Shown here piece by piece: positions 43,332 to 51,743 of a DNA stretch of 51,743 nt. Within the stretch, counting starts at the first letter, position 1. Each line of letters begins with the position of its first letter. This stretch comes from an uncultured Prevotella sp. Its GTDB lineage: Bacteria; Bacteroidota; Bacteroidia; Bacteroidales; Bacteroidaceae. The position numbers were made by a program, and so were the translations under genes. Below the pieces are notes generated by a model. That model was not told the DNA's origin and ran no database searches. It saw only the letters and a list, made by a program, of their open reading frames with translations. The stretch spans positions 1-51,743 of the forward strand of contig UQQN01000003.1 of NCBI GenBank assembly GCA_900543155.1, read 5' to 3'.

Positions 43332-43360
43332 CAAAAGTAATAATTAATATGGAAAGCAAA
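43332..43360 (-). promoter_or_regulatory. Promoter of the hypothetical lipoprotein gene
   Basis: On the minus strand TACTTTTG (43339 to 43332) fits the -7 box, with TTTG (43360 to 43357) 17 nt upstream, a little short of the usual 19-20. The -33 box would lie inside the first codons of the divergent gene. Confidence 0.5.
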
Positions 43361-43852
43361 GAAAACAAGCCGTTGCTTTTAACGGAAGAAGATGTTACAT
43401 TACGCGTAAATCGTGCTGTGGAATTGTTTAAGCAAGGTTTTAACTGTTCGCAAAGTGTGGTGGCTGCTTATGCCGACTTATATGGTTATAGCAAAGAGCA
43501 GGCATTGAAAATGGCGGCTTCATTTGGTGGCGGAATCGGACGTATGCGACAAACTTGTGGAGCGGCTTGTGGAATGTTCATGTTGGCTGGTTTAGACTGT
43601 GGCTCGTGCATTGAAAACGACAGAGAAGGAAAAAGTCATAATTATGCCGTTGTGCAGGATTTGGCTGGTAAGTTCGAAAAAATTAATGGTAGCATTATTT
43701 GTGCCGAACTTTTAGGCATTAAAAAGCAACCACAGGTTCCTGAGGCAGAAGCACGCACTGAGGCATATTACAAAAAACGTCCTTGTGCTGAAATGGTTCG
43801 TACAGCAGCACAGTTATTTGGAGAATATCTTTTGCAAAAACAAGCGCAATAA
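43349..43852 (+). CDS. C_GCAxxG_C_C family protein
   Basis: A 167-residue protein with the family signature spread over residues about 28-95: FKQGFNCSQSVVAAYADLYG, then ASFGGGIGRMRQTCGAACGM (the GCAxxG-type core with its Cys pair), LAGLDCGSC, and a C-terminal Cys in KKRPCAEMV. The regular cysteines suggest binding of a metal or redox cofactor. Members are often found near redox or transport proteins, but the function is not established. No signal peptide. It precedes dnaG by 170 nt. Confidence 0.9.
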   Translation: MESKENKPLLLTEEDVTLRVNRAVELFKQGFNCSQSVVAAYADLYGYSKEQALKMAASFGGGIGRMRQTCGAACGMFMLAGLDCGSCIENDREGKSHNYAVVQDLAGKFEKINGSIICAELLGIKKQPQVPEAEARTEAYYKKRPCAEMVRTAAQLFGEYLLQKQAQ

Positions 43853-44022
43853 CCTGTAAAGGCATGCATAATTGAACGGGTCTATAAGTTCGTAGAATCA
43901 GTGTTATGTTTACTAGCCTTCTTAGAACCCCTATTCTTAGGTGCAATTGGACTAATATTTTAGTGTTCTAATTAAATGGTAGTCATAGCCCAATAGCTTA
44001 AAAAATAATATAATAAGTAACT

Positions 44023-46005
44023 ATGATTGACAGAGCTACAATTCAACGTGTGATGGACGCCACCGACATTGTCGACGTGGTGAAAGAATTTGTAACACTG
44101 CGTAAGGCTGGTGTCAATTATAAAGGTCTGTGTCCATTCCATAATGAAAAGACACCTTCGTTTGTGGTTTCTCCTGGAAAACAAATGTGTAAGTGCTTTT
44201 CATGTGGTAAAGGTGGAAATGCTGTGCATTTCCTTATGGAATTGGAGCATATGACCTACCCTGAGGCCATAAAATGGTTAGGGAAAAAATATGGCATTGA
44301 GGTTCAGGAGAAAGAGCTGACTGACAGCGAAAAGGAACAACAAAGCGAACGCGAGAGCATGTTTGCCCTAAATGAATGGGCAAGTAAATATTTTCAGGAT
44401 ATTCTGCGCAATGATGTTGATGGTGTAGCCAAAGGTATGGCTTATTTTCGAGCTCGTGGATTTAGAGACGATACAATAAAAAAGTTTTCGTTAGGCTATT
44501 CACTTGAAGTTCGTGATGCGATGGCTCAGGCTGCTTTGGCACATGGCTTTAAACAAGAGTATCTCGAAAAAACGGGGCTCTGTTATCGTACGGAAGATGG
44601 ACGTTTGCTTGATCGCTATCATGGTCGTGTGATTTTTCCGGTTCACACAGTTTCTGGAAAAGTAGTAGCTTTTGGTGGACGTATTTTAAATACTGAAAAG
44701 GTTAAGAATGTAGGTAAATATGTCAACTCGCCCGAAAGCGAAATATATAGCAAGAGCCGTGAGTTATATGGCTTGTTTCAAGCAAAAAATGCGATAGTGC
44801 GCCACGGACGTTGTTTCTTGGTGGAAGGCTACACCGACGTTATTTCGATGCACCAAAGTGGCGTAGAGAATGTTGTGGCTTCGTCGGGTACTTCATTGAC
44901 TGAGGGACAAATACGTTTGTTGCATCGTTTTACCGATAACATTACAGTGCTTTACGATGGTGATGCTGCTGGTATAAAAGCAAGTTTGCGTGGAATCGAT
45001 ATGCTGCTTGCCGAAGGACTGAATATTAAGGTGTTGCTTTTGCCTGATGGTGATGACCCTGATAGCTTTGCTCGTAAACATCGTGCCGAGGATTTTCAAA
45101 AGTACATTGACGAACATCAAGTAGACTTTATTAAGTTTAAAACCGATTTGCTTTTAAAGGATGCAGCCAGTGACCCTATAAAACGTGCTGAGTTAATAAG
45201 CAATGTGGTTCGCAGCATTTCGGTTATTCCTGATAACATTGTAAGACAGATGTACATCCGCGAATGTGCTACTAATCTGTCGGTGGGCGAAGATTTGATT
45301 GTTAACGAAATTAATAAGCAACTTCGCAACAATGCTTCTAAGGATAAAGACCAAACTTCTGCTGATAAAGAACCAAAAGGTGAACAACCCGAAGGTAGTG
45401 CTTCGACCGACTTTCTCATTAAACAACAAGCGGGTGTAGAAACTGCTGAAGAAAAGTTGTTAATGTCGTTGATTGTAAAATTTGGTAATCTGCCAATTTA
45501 TGCACAAATGACAACAGAGGAGAATACGGTAGTTGAAAAGCAAGAAAGTGTGGCAGAGTATATTGCTGCTGATTTGCAAGCTGACGGAATAGAACTCAGC
45601 AATGAAGTTTATAGGCAAATGTTGCAAGAGGCTGTTGAGCATGTTGTAGCCAATTCAGAGTGGAATCCCCTACTCTATTTTTCTTCGCATCCTAATGCAC
45701 AGATAAGCCAATTAGCTTCTGATTTAGGACAAGAAAACTTTATACTGAGTTCTAAGCAAAAGGCACAATATGTGGACGACAAATACAGGCTCGACGAACT
45801 TGTTCCGCGTATTCTACACGATTATAAGCATACCATTATAAAGAAGCAACTTAAAAGCATCTTGCAAGAAATGCGTGATCCGCAAGTAGCTAAAAATCCT
45901 GAACGTATGAAAGAATTAATGCGTATTTATATGGATTTAAGTGCACTCGAACGTGAGTTCGCTAAGATACTTGGAGACCGGGTAGTGCTAAAATATGGTA
46001 ATTAA
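44023..46005 (+). CDS. dnaG: DNA primase
   Basis: Makes the RNA primers for chromosome replication. The 660-residue protein has the CHC2 zinc-binding domain at residues 37-61 (Cys37, His40, Cys58, Cys61 in CPFHNEKTPSF and KCFSCGKGGNAV), the catalytic core with YHGRVIFPVHTVSGKVVAFG, and the Toprim motifs VEGYTDVISMHQSG, YDGDAAGIKAS and DGDDPDSFA. An acidic, low-complexity linker (about 440-480, KDKDQTSADKEPKGEQPEGS) precedes the helicase-binding C-terminal region. rpoD and rpsU are not adjacent. It has no overlap with its neighbours. Confidence 0.97.
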   Translation: MIDRATIQRVMDATDIVDVVKEFVTLRKAGVNYKGLCPFHNEKTPSFVVSPGKQMCKCFSCGKGGNAVHFLMELEHMTYPEAIKWLGKKYGIEVQEKELTDSEKEQQSERESMFALNEWASKYFQDILRNDVDGVAKGMAYFRARGFRDDTIKKFSLGYSLEVRDAMAQAALAHGFKQEYLEKTGLCYRTEDGRLLDRYHGRVIFPVHTVSGKVVAFGGRILNTEKVKNVGKYVNSPESEIYSKSRELYGLFQAKNAIVRHGRCFLVEGYTDVISMHQSGVENVVASSGTSLTEGQIRLLHRFTDNITVLYDGDAAGIKASLRGIDMLLAEGLNIKVLLLPDGDDPDSFARKHRAEDFQKYIDEHQVDFIKFKTDLLLKDAASDPIKRAELISNVVRSISVIPDNIVRQMYIRECATNLSVGEDLIVNEINKQLRNNASKDKDQTSADKEPKGEQPEGSASTDFLIKQQAGVETAEEKLLMSLIVKFGNLPIYAQMTTEENTVVEKQESVAEYIAADLQADGIELSNEVYRQMLQEAVEHVVANSEWNPLLYFSSHPNAQISQLASDLGQENFILSSKQKAQYVDDKYRLDELVPRILHDYKHTIIKKQLKSILQEMRDPQVAKNPERMKELMRIYMDLSALEREFAKILGDRVVLKYGN

Positions 46006-46103
46006 AAGGAGAAAAATAAGCAGTAAAAGGCTTTTAATCGCACATCGCAATAAATAACGTGCATTTTTTATAATATAAATCCATATTATTATAATAAAAT
46101 GCT

Positions 46104-46111
46104 TACCTTTG
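46104..46111 (+). promoter_or_regulatory. -7 box of the spt promoter
   Basis: TACCTTTG fits TAnnTTTG. The -33 region is only AT-rich. Transcription would begin near 46118, just upstream of a hairpin in the leader. Confidence 0.5.
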
Positions 46112-46131
46112 CTGCAAAATTCAAATAAAGT

Positions 46132-46168
46132 CAAAGACATTCATGTGCTTTTTGCACACATGTCTTTG
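46132..46168 (+). other. Hairpin in the spt 5' leader
   Basis: CAAAGACAT (46132-46140) pairs with ATGTCTTTG (46160-46168), and inside TGTGC (46144-46148) pairs with GCACA (46154-46158) around a TTTTT loop. It starts near the likely 5' end and ends 22 nt before the spt ATG. There is no U tract, so an mRNA-stability or translation-control role is more likely than termination. Confidence 0.5.
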
Positions 46169-46190
46169 TTACAACCAAGAAAACTTCTAA

Positions 46191-47378
46191 ATGGGTATTT
46201 TACAAGACAGATTAGCAAAATACACCCTTCCCCAAGAATATAAGGCAAAGGGCGTATATCCTTATTTCCGTGCCATTGAAGGCAAACAAGGCACCGAAGT
46301 AGAAATGGGTGGACACCACGTTCTCATGTTTGGCTCTAATGCCTATACTGGTTTGCCAGGTGATGAACGAATCATTCAGGCTGGTATTAAGGCTATGGAA
46401 CAATATGGTTCTGGTTGTGCAGGATCACGTTTCTTGAATGGTACACTCGATTTGCACCTTAAGCTTGAAAAAGAATTGGCTGAGTTTGTAGGTAAAGACG
46501 ATGCGCTTTGTTTCTCAACAGGTTTTACTGTAAACTCTGGTGTGATTCCTGCACTCTTAGGTCGTGAAGACTATATCATTTGTGACGACCGTGACCATGC
46601 TTCTATCGTTGATGGTTGCCGTTTGTCGTTTGCACAACGTCTTAAGTACAAGCACAACGATATGGCAGATTTGGAACGCAAGTTGCAAAAGTGTGCGCCT
46701 GAATCTGTAAAGCTTATTGTAGTTGATGGTGTATTCTCTATGGAGGGTGACTTAGCAAACCTTCCCGAGATTGTGAAGCTTAAGCACAAATATAATGCAA
46801 GCATCATGGTTGATGAAGCACATGGTATTGGTGTGTTTGGTCGTCAAGGTCGTGGTGTATGCGATTACTTTGGATTGACTGACGAAGTTGACCTTATTAT
46901 GGGTACTTTCAGTAAGTCGTTGGCTTCAATCGGTGGTTTTATTGCTGCAGACGAGAGCATTATTAACTGGTTGCGTCATAATTCACGTACTTATATCTTC
47001 TCTGCTTCAAATACGCCTGCAGCTACTGCATGTGCGATGGAAGCTTTACACATCATCCAAAATGAGCCTGAAAGAATTGAAGCTCTTTGGGATGTTACAC
47101 GTTATGCTTTGAAGCGTTTCCGTGAAGAAGGTTTTGAAATTGGTGACACAGAATCACCTATTATCCCGCTTTATGTACGCGATACTGAAAAGACATTTAT
47201 CGCTACTGCACGTGCTTTTGATGAAGGTGTATTTATCAACCCCGTAATTCCTCCTGCATGTGCTCCTCAAGACACATTGGTACGTGTAGCCCTAATGTCT
47301 ACTCACACTAAGGAACAAGTAGATCGTGCCGTAGCTGCTTTGGCTAAGGTATTCCGTGAACTTGATATCATCAAGTAA
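46191..47378 (+). CDS. spt: Serine palmitoyltransferase (alpha-oxoamine synthase family)
   Basis: A PLP enzyme that condenses serine with a fatty acyl-CoA (or acyl carrier) to 3-ketosphinganine, the first step of the sphingolipid synthesis known in Bacteroidota. At 395 residues it is the size of the B. thetaiotaomicron enzyme (BT_0870). The PLP lysine is Lys242 in GTFSKSLASIGGF; other marks are SNAYTGLPGDERI, GSGCAGSRFLNGTLDLHLKLE, VVDGVFSMEGDLANL and VDEAHGIGVFGRQGRG. The homologous KBL (2-amino-3-ketobutyrate ligase) is an alternative, but the SRFLNGTLDLH and VFSMEGD pattern and the N-terminus fit SPT better. It is monocistronic, with a leader hairpin and its own terminator. Confidence 0.9.
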   Translation: MGILQDRLAKYTLPQEYKAKGVYPYFRAIEGKQGTEVEMGGHHVLMFGSNAYTGLPGDERIIQAGIKAMEQYGSGCAGSRFLNGTLDLHLKLEKELAEFVGKDDALCFSTGFTVNSGVIPALLGREDYIICDDRDHASIVDGCRLSFAQRLKYKHNDMADLERKLQKCAPESVKLIVVDGVFSMEGDLANLPEIVKLKHKYNASIMVDEAHGIGVFGRQGRGVCDYFGLTDEVDLIMGTFSKSLASIGGFIAADESIINWLRHNSRTYIFSASNTPAATACAMEALHIIQNEPERIEALWDVTRYALKRFREEGFEIGDTESPIIPLYVRDTEKTFIATARAFDEGVFINPVIPPACAPQDTLVRVALMSTHTKEQVDRAVAALAKVFRELDIIK

Positions 47379-47402
47379 TTCCACATTACAAAAAAATAGA
47401 CT

Positions 47403-47463
47403 GACTAATAACTGCATGTTACACTTTGAAAATCAAGTATAACGCGGTTATTAGTCTTTTTTT
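47403..47463 (+). terminator. Terminator after spt
   Basis: GACTAATAACTGC (47403-47415) pairs with GCGGTTATTAGTC (47444-47456), 13 bp with one G-U, then seven T. The loop is 28 nt. It lies 25 nt after the spt stop. Confidence 0.8.
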
Positions 47464-47532
47464 AACTGTTTGGGCAAACCGAATTAGTCAATTAACTGTG
47501 TGTAGTTTCTGTCAAATCACAGATTTTTTATG

Positions 47533-47540
47533 TAAGTTTG
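47533..47540 (+). promoter_or_regulatory. -7 box of the GT-DUF4922-SpoIID gene promoter
   Basis: TAAGTTTG fits TAnnTTTG and lies 29 nt before the ATG. A convincing -33 TTTG at 19-20 nt is not seen. Confidence 0.5.
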
Positions 47541-47569
47541 CAGCATATTACATAACACAACTTTAACTC

Positions 47570-50500
47570 ATGAAATCACAGTTAGACTTTATATTACTCT
47601 ATACGCCACAAAATGAAGACGTTATAACTTCGCTTATTGATGCAGAGAGCATAAATCATGTGTTTTTGCTAACTGCCGAAGCACATGCTTCTGAGGTCGA
47701 AAAGTTTCGAAGCAAAAAATGTACTGCAATTTTAACTGATGCACCACACAGTTCTAAGTGTATACGACAAATTGCACAAAAGATATCGGCTCCTTATACT
47801 TTCCTTTATTTGTCAGCTCATCGTTTATCGTTAGGATATCGTACACTTGAACGTATGATTCAGATTGCTGACGATGCAGATGGACAAACGAATGCGTTAA
47901 TGCTATATGCTGATCGTTATGATGATAATGGATTACATCTTGCTATCGACTATCAAGAAGGAGCATTGCGCGATGATTTTGATTTTGGTTCTTTGTTGTT
48001 ATATCGCACACAAGGACTTAAAAACTTTGCGAAGAGTGAGTGTTGTGGACGTTTTGTTCATGCGGCACTCTATGCTTTGCGCCTTTATATGAGTGCAAAT
48101 GGACAAATTGTGCATTTACGCGAACCGCTTTATACCGAACAAGAAACAGATTTGCGTGCTTCGGGGCAAAAACAATTTGATTATGTAAACCCCAATAATC
48201 GCGAAGTACAAATTGAAATGGAGCGTGCTTGTACTGAACACTTAAAGCGTATTGGTGCTTGGTTAGCTCCTGATGAATATGATGAATTGCCTGATAATAC
48301 AGCAGAATACCCTGTTGAAGCAAGTGTAATTATACCTGTTCGCAATCGTGTACGCACCATTAAAGATGCCATAGGCAGTGTGCTCGAACAAGAAACCAAG
48401 TTCAACTTTAATGTAATTGTCGTAGATAACCATTCAACTGATGGTACTTCTGAGGCAGTAAAATCGTTTGCTCACGATGAGCGTGTAGTTCTTATTCAAC
48501 CTACACGCAATGATTTAGGAATTGGCGGTTGTTGGGATGTTGCTATTCGTTCGGCTCAATGCGGACGCTACGCTGTGCAGCTTGACTCTGACGATTTATA
48601 TTCTTCGCCCCAAACCTTGCAACGTATTGTGGATGCTTTCCATCAGCAGCATGCAGCAATGGTAATTGGTAGTTATCGCATGGTCAATTTCGATTTAGAG
48701 ACATTGCCTCCAGGTCTTATAGCCCATGCAGAATGGACCGCATCTAACGGACGCAATAACGCCTTACGTATTAATGGTTTAGGAGCACCACGTGCCTTCC
48801 GTACAGATGTGTTGCGAAAAATAGGTTTTCCCAATACAAGTTATGGCGAGGACTACGCTTTGGGATTGGCTTTTTCACGTCATTATCGTATTGCACGTAT
48901 TTTTGATGAACTGTATCTCTGCCGTCGTTGGGATGGAAATTCAGATGCAGCACTCAGCATTGAAAAGCAGAATAAGAATAATCTATATAAAGACTTTATT
49001 CGTACACTCGAACTTCGTGCACGTCGTCAGATGATAGCGCACTGGAATCATCCGCTCAATCAAGACGAAGTAGATGCCTTTATCAGCAATCAACTTAAAA
49101 CATGGCAAGAGGCGCGTGAACGTTTCGAGGCATTGCAAACACAGGTTATGACGCGTGAATTACCACTCGAAGACATGGAATTACGTGTGCAATATAACCC
49201 TTCGCGTATTGTGAGCACAGGTGCGAAAGTAGATAAGGCTACACTTAAAAAACGTCCTTGTTTCCTTTGCGACCATCATCGTCCAGCAAGTCAGCAACAA
49301 TTGCCTGTAATGGGTAAGATTCAGTTATTGGTAAATCCATTTCCTATTTTACCCAAACATCTTACGTTGCCCACGCGTCGACACACAGCACAACGCTTTT
49401 CGCATTTTGCCCCCATTATGGATAGCATAGCTTGGCAACTGCCAGGTATGTTTGTATTTTATAATGGTGCCCGATGTGGTGCATCTGCTCCCGATCATGC
49501 TCATCTCCAAGCAGGGAAACGTGGTTTAGTGCCTATAGAAAAGGATTGGAAATACTACGAAAATCGTCTACAACGCGTTTATCCTTCGACAAAGGATGAG
49601 GAAGCCGATCTTGAAGAACAAGGTTACGACCCCAAAACAGGTGGCATCTTTATGTTACGTGGATATGTTTGTCCGGCTTTTGTAATTCAAGGTCCTGCTT
49701 GCAAACAAACACCCATTCTCTTTAATAAATTGATGGAGGTGTTACCTATAGCAGATAAGCAACCTGAACCCGACTTGAATATTCTTTCATGGCGACAAGA
49801 AGGCGGTCCTTCAGCTCCCGACCATATTGTATCAGTTATCTTTGTACGTAAAAAACATCGCCCAGATTGTTACTATGCCGAAGGTAAGAATCAACTGCTT
49901 ATAAGTCCTGGATCTATTGATATGGGTGGACTTATTATTACGCCAAGAGAAGTCGATTACAAATGTCTTACGGCTCATGCAGCAGCTAATATCCTGCGCG
50001 AGGTTACGATTAGTGAAAGTGAGATGTCGGCAATCGCACGTAAATTGCATAATCGTGCTAATTCGCGCATGGTTAACAAAGGCAATGATGGCGAAGGTGT
50101 GAAAACTGAGAATGCTTTGCTTAAATCATTGCAAGATCGCGACATTAGTGTAGGCATTATGCATACAGAAAAGGTATGCTTTAAACTCAATGGCAAGTTT
50201 ACTGCTAAGGGCGAAACTATTACAGACCAGCAAGAGGTTTGCTGCACAGAGGGAGGCATTGCGTGGAATGGCAATATTTATAGCGAACTCACCTTTATAC
50301 CCGAGGATGAAGCCACATGTTCGTTTATATTGCAGAACGTGACCATTGGCATAGGTTTTCATTGGCAACGCCAAGAAGATCAAACCTTCAAGGGACGTTT
50401 ACGCTTGATTGTAGACGAAGAAAAGTTGGTTGTAATTAACGAATTGCCTGTAGAAGAGTACCTAGAAAGTGTTATCTCGTCAGAGATGAATGCTACTTCT

Positions 50501-51457
50501 TCGCTCGGCTTACTTAAAACTCATGCAGTAGTATCCCGTAGTTGGGTATATAGTCAAATGTTAAACCGCCTACAAGGTGAAGGCCGACCAGGTGATTTCT
50601 TTAACTTCGTACACCATCCTGGCGAGTCTGTTAAATGGCACGACCGTTCAGATCACACCCTTTATGATGTGTGTGCTGACGATCATTGTCAACGTTACCA
50701 AGGCATTACACGTGCCACACTCCCACAAGTACACGAAGCAGTGGTATCAACCGCAGGTGAAGTGTTGATGTTCGAAGGTAAACTGTGCGATACACGTTTT
50801 TCAAAGAGTTGTGGGGGCATTAGTGAGCGTTATAGCAGTTGTTGGGGTAATGAAGATTTTGCTTACTTACAACCCGTATACTGTGATGTAGACAACAATG
50901 AATCTTTGCCCGATTTGACTAATGAGGAGGAAGCAGAGCGTTGGATTCGTACAGAGCCCAAGGCGTTTTGCAATACCAATGATAAAAAACTCTTAGCCCA
51001 AGTGCTTAATTCATATGATCAAGAAACACCAGACTTTTATCGTTGGCGTGTAGAACTCTCGCAAGAAAAAGTTCGTCAGCTCATAGAAGAGCGTACGGAG
51101 CAGAAGTTTGGCAATATTATCGACCTACAACCTGTAGAGCGTGGTGCAAGTGGACGTCTTATACGTCTGCGTATTGTGGGTACAGAAGGCGAACTTATCG
51201 TGGGTAAGGAATTAGAAATCCGGCGTCTGTTGTCCGACAGTCACCTTTATAGCTCTGCTTTCATAGTAGAACGCCATGAAGTGGATGCACAAACCAATAT
51301 TCCTAAAACCTTCACACTTATTGGTGCTGGATGGGGACATGGTGTAGGACTTTGTCAAATAGGTGCAGCAGTGATGGCAGATAAAGGTTATGCATATAAC
51401 GACATACTAAAGCATTATTATCAAGGCGCCAATATCTTTAAATTGTTTGGTAAATAA
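47570..51457 (+). CDS. Multidomain protein: glycosyltransferase 2 + HIT-like DUF4922 + SpoIID/LytB
   Basis: A single uninterrupted 1295-residue frame. Residues 1-245 look like a degenerate GT-A domain (APYTFLYLSAHRLSLGYRTL, NALMLYADRYDD). Residues about 250-490 are a complete GT2 domain: ASVIIPVRNRVRTIKDAIGS, VVDNHSTDGTSE and the metal site LDSDD at 338-342. Residues about 540-840 match DUF4922, related to HIT/Ap4A-phosphorylase-type nucleotidyltransferases: Cys564-x-x-Cys567 (PCFLCDHHRP), LVNPFPILPKHLTLPTR and the H-x-H-x-Q motif His643-Ala-His645-Leu-Gln647. Residues about 900-1290 form a SpoIID domain: LPVEEYLESVISSEM with the probable catalytic Glu972, LKTHAVVSRSW, and GWGHGVGLCQIGA with His1257. 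SpoIID of Bacillus cleaves denuded peptidoglycan glycans. There is no evident signal peptide or membrane segment, which is odd for a peptidoglycan enzyme. The product's overall job is unknown. Confidence 0.85.
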   Translation: MKSQLDFILLYTPQNEDVITSLIDAESINHVFLLTAEAHASEVEKFRSKKCTAILTDAPHSSKCIRQIAQKISAPYTFLYLSAHRLSLGYRTLERMIQIADDADGQTNALMLYADRYDDNGLHLAIDYQEGALRDDFDFGSLLLYRTQGLKNFAKSECCGRFVHAALYALRLYMSANGQIVHLREPLYTEQETDLRASGQKQFDYVNPNNREVQIEMERACTEHLKRIGAWLAPDEYDELPDNTAEYPVEASVIIPVRNRVRTIKDAIGSVLEQETKFNFNVIVVDNHSTDGTSEAVKSFAHDERVVLIQPTRNDLGIGGCWDVAIRSAQCGRYAVQLDSDDLYSSPQTLQRIVDAFHQQHAAMVIGSYRMVNFDLETLPPGLIAHAEWTASNGRNNALRINGLGAPRAFRTDVLRKIGFPNTSYGEDYALGLAFSRHYRIARIFDELYLCRRWDGNSDAALSIEKQNKNNLYKDFIRTLELRARRQMIAHWNHPLNQDEVDAFISNQLKTWQEARERFEALQTQVMTRELPLEDMELRVQYNPSRIVSTGAKVDKATLKKRPCFLCDHHRPASQQQLPVMGKIQLLVNPFPILPKHLTLPTRRHTAQRFSHFAPIMDSIAWQLPGMFVFYNGARCGASAPDHAHLQAGKRGLVPIEKDWKYYENRLQRVYPSTKDEEADLEEQGYDPKTGGIFMLRGYVCPAFVIQGPACKQTPILFNKLMEVLPIADKQPEPDLNILSWRQEGGPSAPDHIVSVIFVRKKHRPDCYYAEGKNQLLISPGSIDMGGLIITPREVDYKCLTAHAAANILREVTISESEMSAIARKLHNRANSRMVNKGNDGEGVKTENALLKSLQDRDISVGIMHTEKVCFKLNGKFTAKGETITDQQEVCCTEGGIAWNGNIYSELTFIPEDEATCSFILQNVTIGIGFHWQRQEDQTFKGRLRLIVDEEKLVVINELPVEEYLESVISSEMNATSSLGLLKTHAVVSRSWVYSQMLNRLQGEGRPGDFFNFVHHPGESVKWHDRSDHTLYDVCADDHCQRYQGITRATLPQVHEAVVSTAGEVLMFEGKLCDTRFSKSCGGISERYSSCWGNEDFAYLQPVYCDVDNNESLPDLTNEEEAERWIRTEPKAFCNTNDKKLLAQVLNSYDQETPDFYRWRVELSQEKVRQLIEERTEQKFGNIIDLQPVERGASGRLIRLRIVGTEGELIVGKELEIRRLLSDSHLYSSAFIVERHEVDAQTNIPKTFTLIGAGWGHGVGLCQIGAAVMADKGYAYNDILKHYYQGANIFKLFGK

Positions 51458-51498
51458 GTCATATATTGCTTTGCTATAAAATAGCAGTTGTCAAATAT

Positions 51499-51545
51499 AA
51501 GCTTGAGTGTTAAAGACTTTGGTCTTTTACTCTCAAGCTTTCTTT
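51499..51545 (+). terminator. Terminator after the GT-DUF4922-SpoIID gene
   Basis: A 19-nt arm at 51499-51517 (AAGCTTGAG ... AAAGAC) pairs with 51522-51540 (GTCTTT ... CTCAAGCTT) with two mismatches and a 4-nt loop, followed by TTCTTTT. It lies 42 nt after the stop codon. Confidence 0.8.
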
Positions 51546-51632
51546 TATGTTGATACTCAATTAGTCAAAGCAAAAAACAGACCATAAAATGGCAACAAAA
51601 GAAAAACTTTTTTCAAAAAAACTTCAATATTG

Positions 51633-51664
51633 TTTGGTCAAACACACAGAAATTCGTACTTTTG
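51633..51664 (+). promoter_or_regulatory. Promoter of tRNA-Lys
   Basis: TTTG at 51633-51636 and TACTTTTG at 51657-51664, 20 nt apart, are a full-consensus Bacteroidota promoter. The mature tRNA begins 26 nt downstream of the -7 box. Confidence 0.8.
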
Positions 51665-51689
51665 CACTCGCAAAACGGAAATAAGATTT

Positions 51690-51743
51690 GCACTCTTAGC
51701 TCAGTTGGTAGAGCAACTGACTCTTAATCAGTGGGTCCAGGGT
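51690..51743 (+). tRNA. tRNA-Lys(CTT), partial (runs off the window)
   Basis: The 5' 54 nt of a tRNA: acceptor strand GCACTCT, then TA, D arm GCTC-AGTTGGTA-GAGC, anticodon stem ACTGA / TCAGT enclosing loop CTCTTAA, giving anticodon CTT (lysine AAG codons), variable loop and the start of the T arm. The 3' part lies beyond the window edge. The base-pairing is complete for the arms that can be seen. Confidence 0.93.

Noticed and set aside
46191..47378. Assignment as 2-amino-3-ketobutyrate CoA ligase or BioF
   Set aside because: The overall sequence pattern and 395-residue length fit bacterial serine palmitoyltransferase better; no threonine catabolism or biotin genes lie nearby. It cannot be fully excluded without alignment.

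Overview
The window is a chromosomal segment of a Bacteroidota bacterium, most likely order Bacteroidales and plausibly a Prevotella-like member of Prevotellaceae. The evidence is the type IX secretion genes (porV, porU, sprA), promoters of the TTTG / TAnnTTTG type, a bacterial serine palmitoyltransferase, and several families typical of the phylum (DUF4290, DUF1599, DUF4922, Bacteroidota-type YebC and RimM). No 16S gene is present, so genus is inference. No insertion sequence, prophage or CRISPR array was seen. Nearly all the DNA is core housekeeping sequence.

Layout. 1-2.2 kb: a repeat-bearing upstream region and a secreted endonuclease I-like nuclease with a T9SS-like C-terminus, closed by two hairpins shared with the convergent ispF. 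2.3-15.9 kb (minus strand): ispF, porV, porU, a diverged fumarylacetoacetate-hydrolase-like protein and the giant translocon gene sprA. Together these cover the T9SS outer-membrane channel and its sortase/shuttle pair. 16-20.8 kb (minus): ruvA, folE, a SPOR-domain protein, a membrane/thioredoxin-like protein fused in frame to triosephosphate isomerase, and a DUF1599 protein. 21.1-22.7 kb (plus): a metallophosphoesterase lipoprotein overlapping a probable envelope protein. 22.8-28.9 kb (minus): rseP, dxr, rimM, murA, DUF4290 and tsaB. 29.5-32.2 kb (minus): a C69 dipeptidase and nadC.

From 32.4 kb the genes are mainly on the plus strand: a short J-domain protein; a 777-base gap holding a candidate small RNA, a short tandem repeat and a long leader with two tiny coupled ORFs; a WecA/MraY-family transferase, a GT2 glycosyltransferase, a lipoprotein and a PcrA/UvrD helicase; pheT, yebC, a TSCPD protein, a convergent lipoprotein, a C_GCAxxG_C_C protein, dnaG, spt, and a 1295-residue protein joining glycosyltransferase, HIT-like DUF4922 and SpoIID modules. 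The window ends inside tRNA-Lys(CTT).

The items most worth a second look are the glycosyltransferase-DUF4922-SpoIID protein, the membrane protein-TpiA fusion, the FAH-like protein that has lost metal ligands inside the T9SS cluster, the candidate small RNA near 33.2 kb, and several structured intergenic regions.
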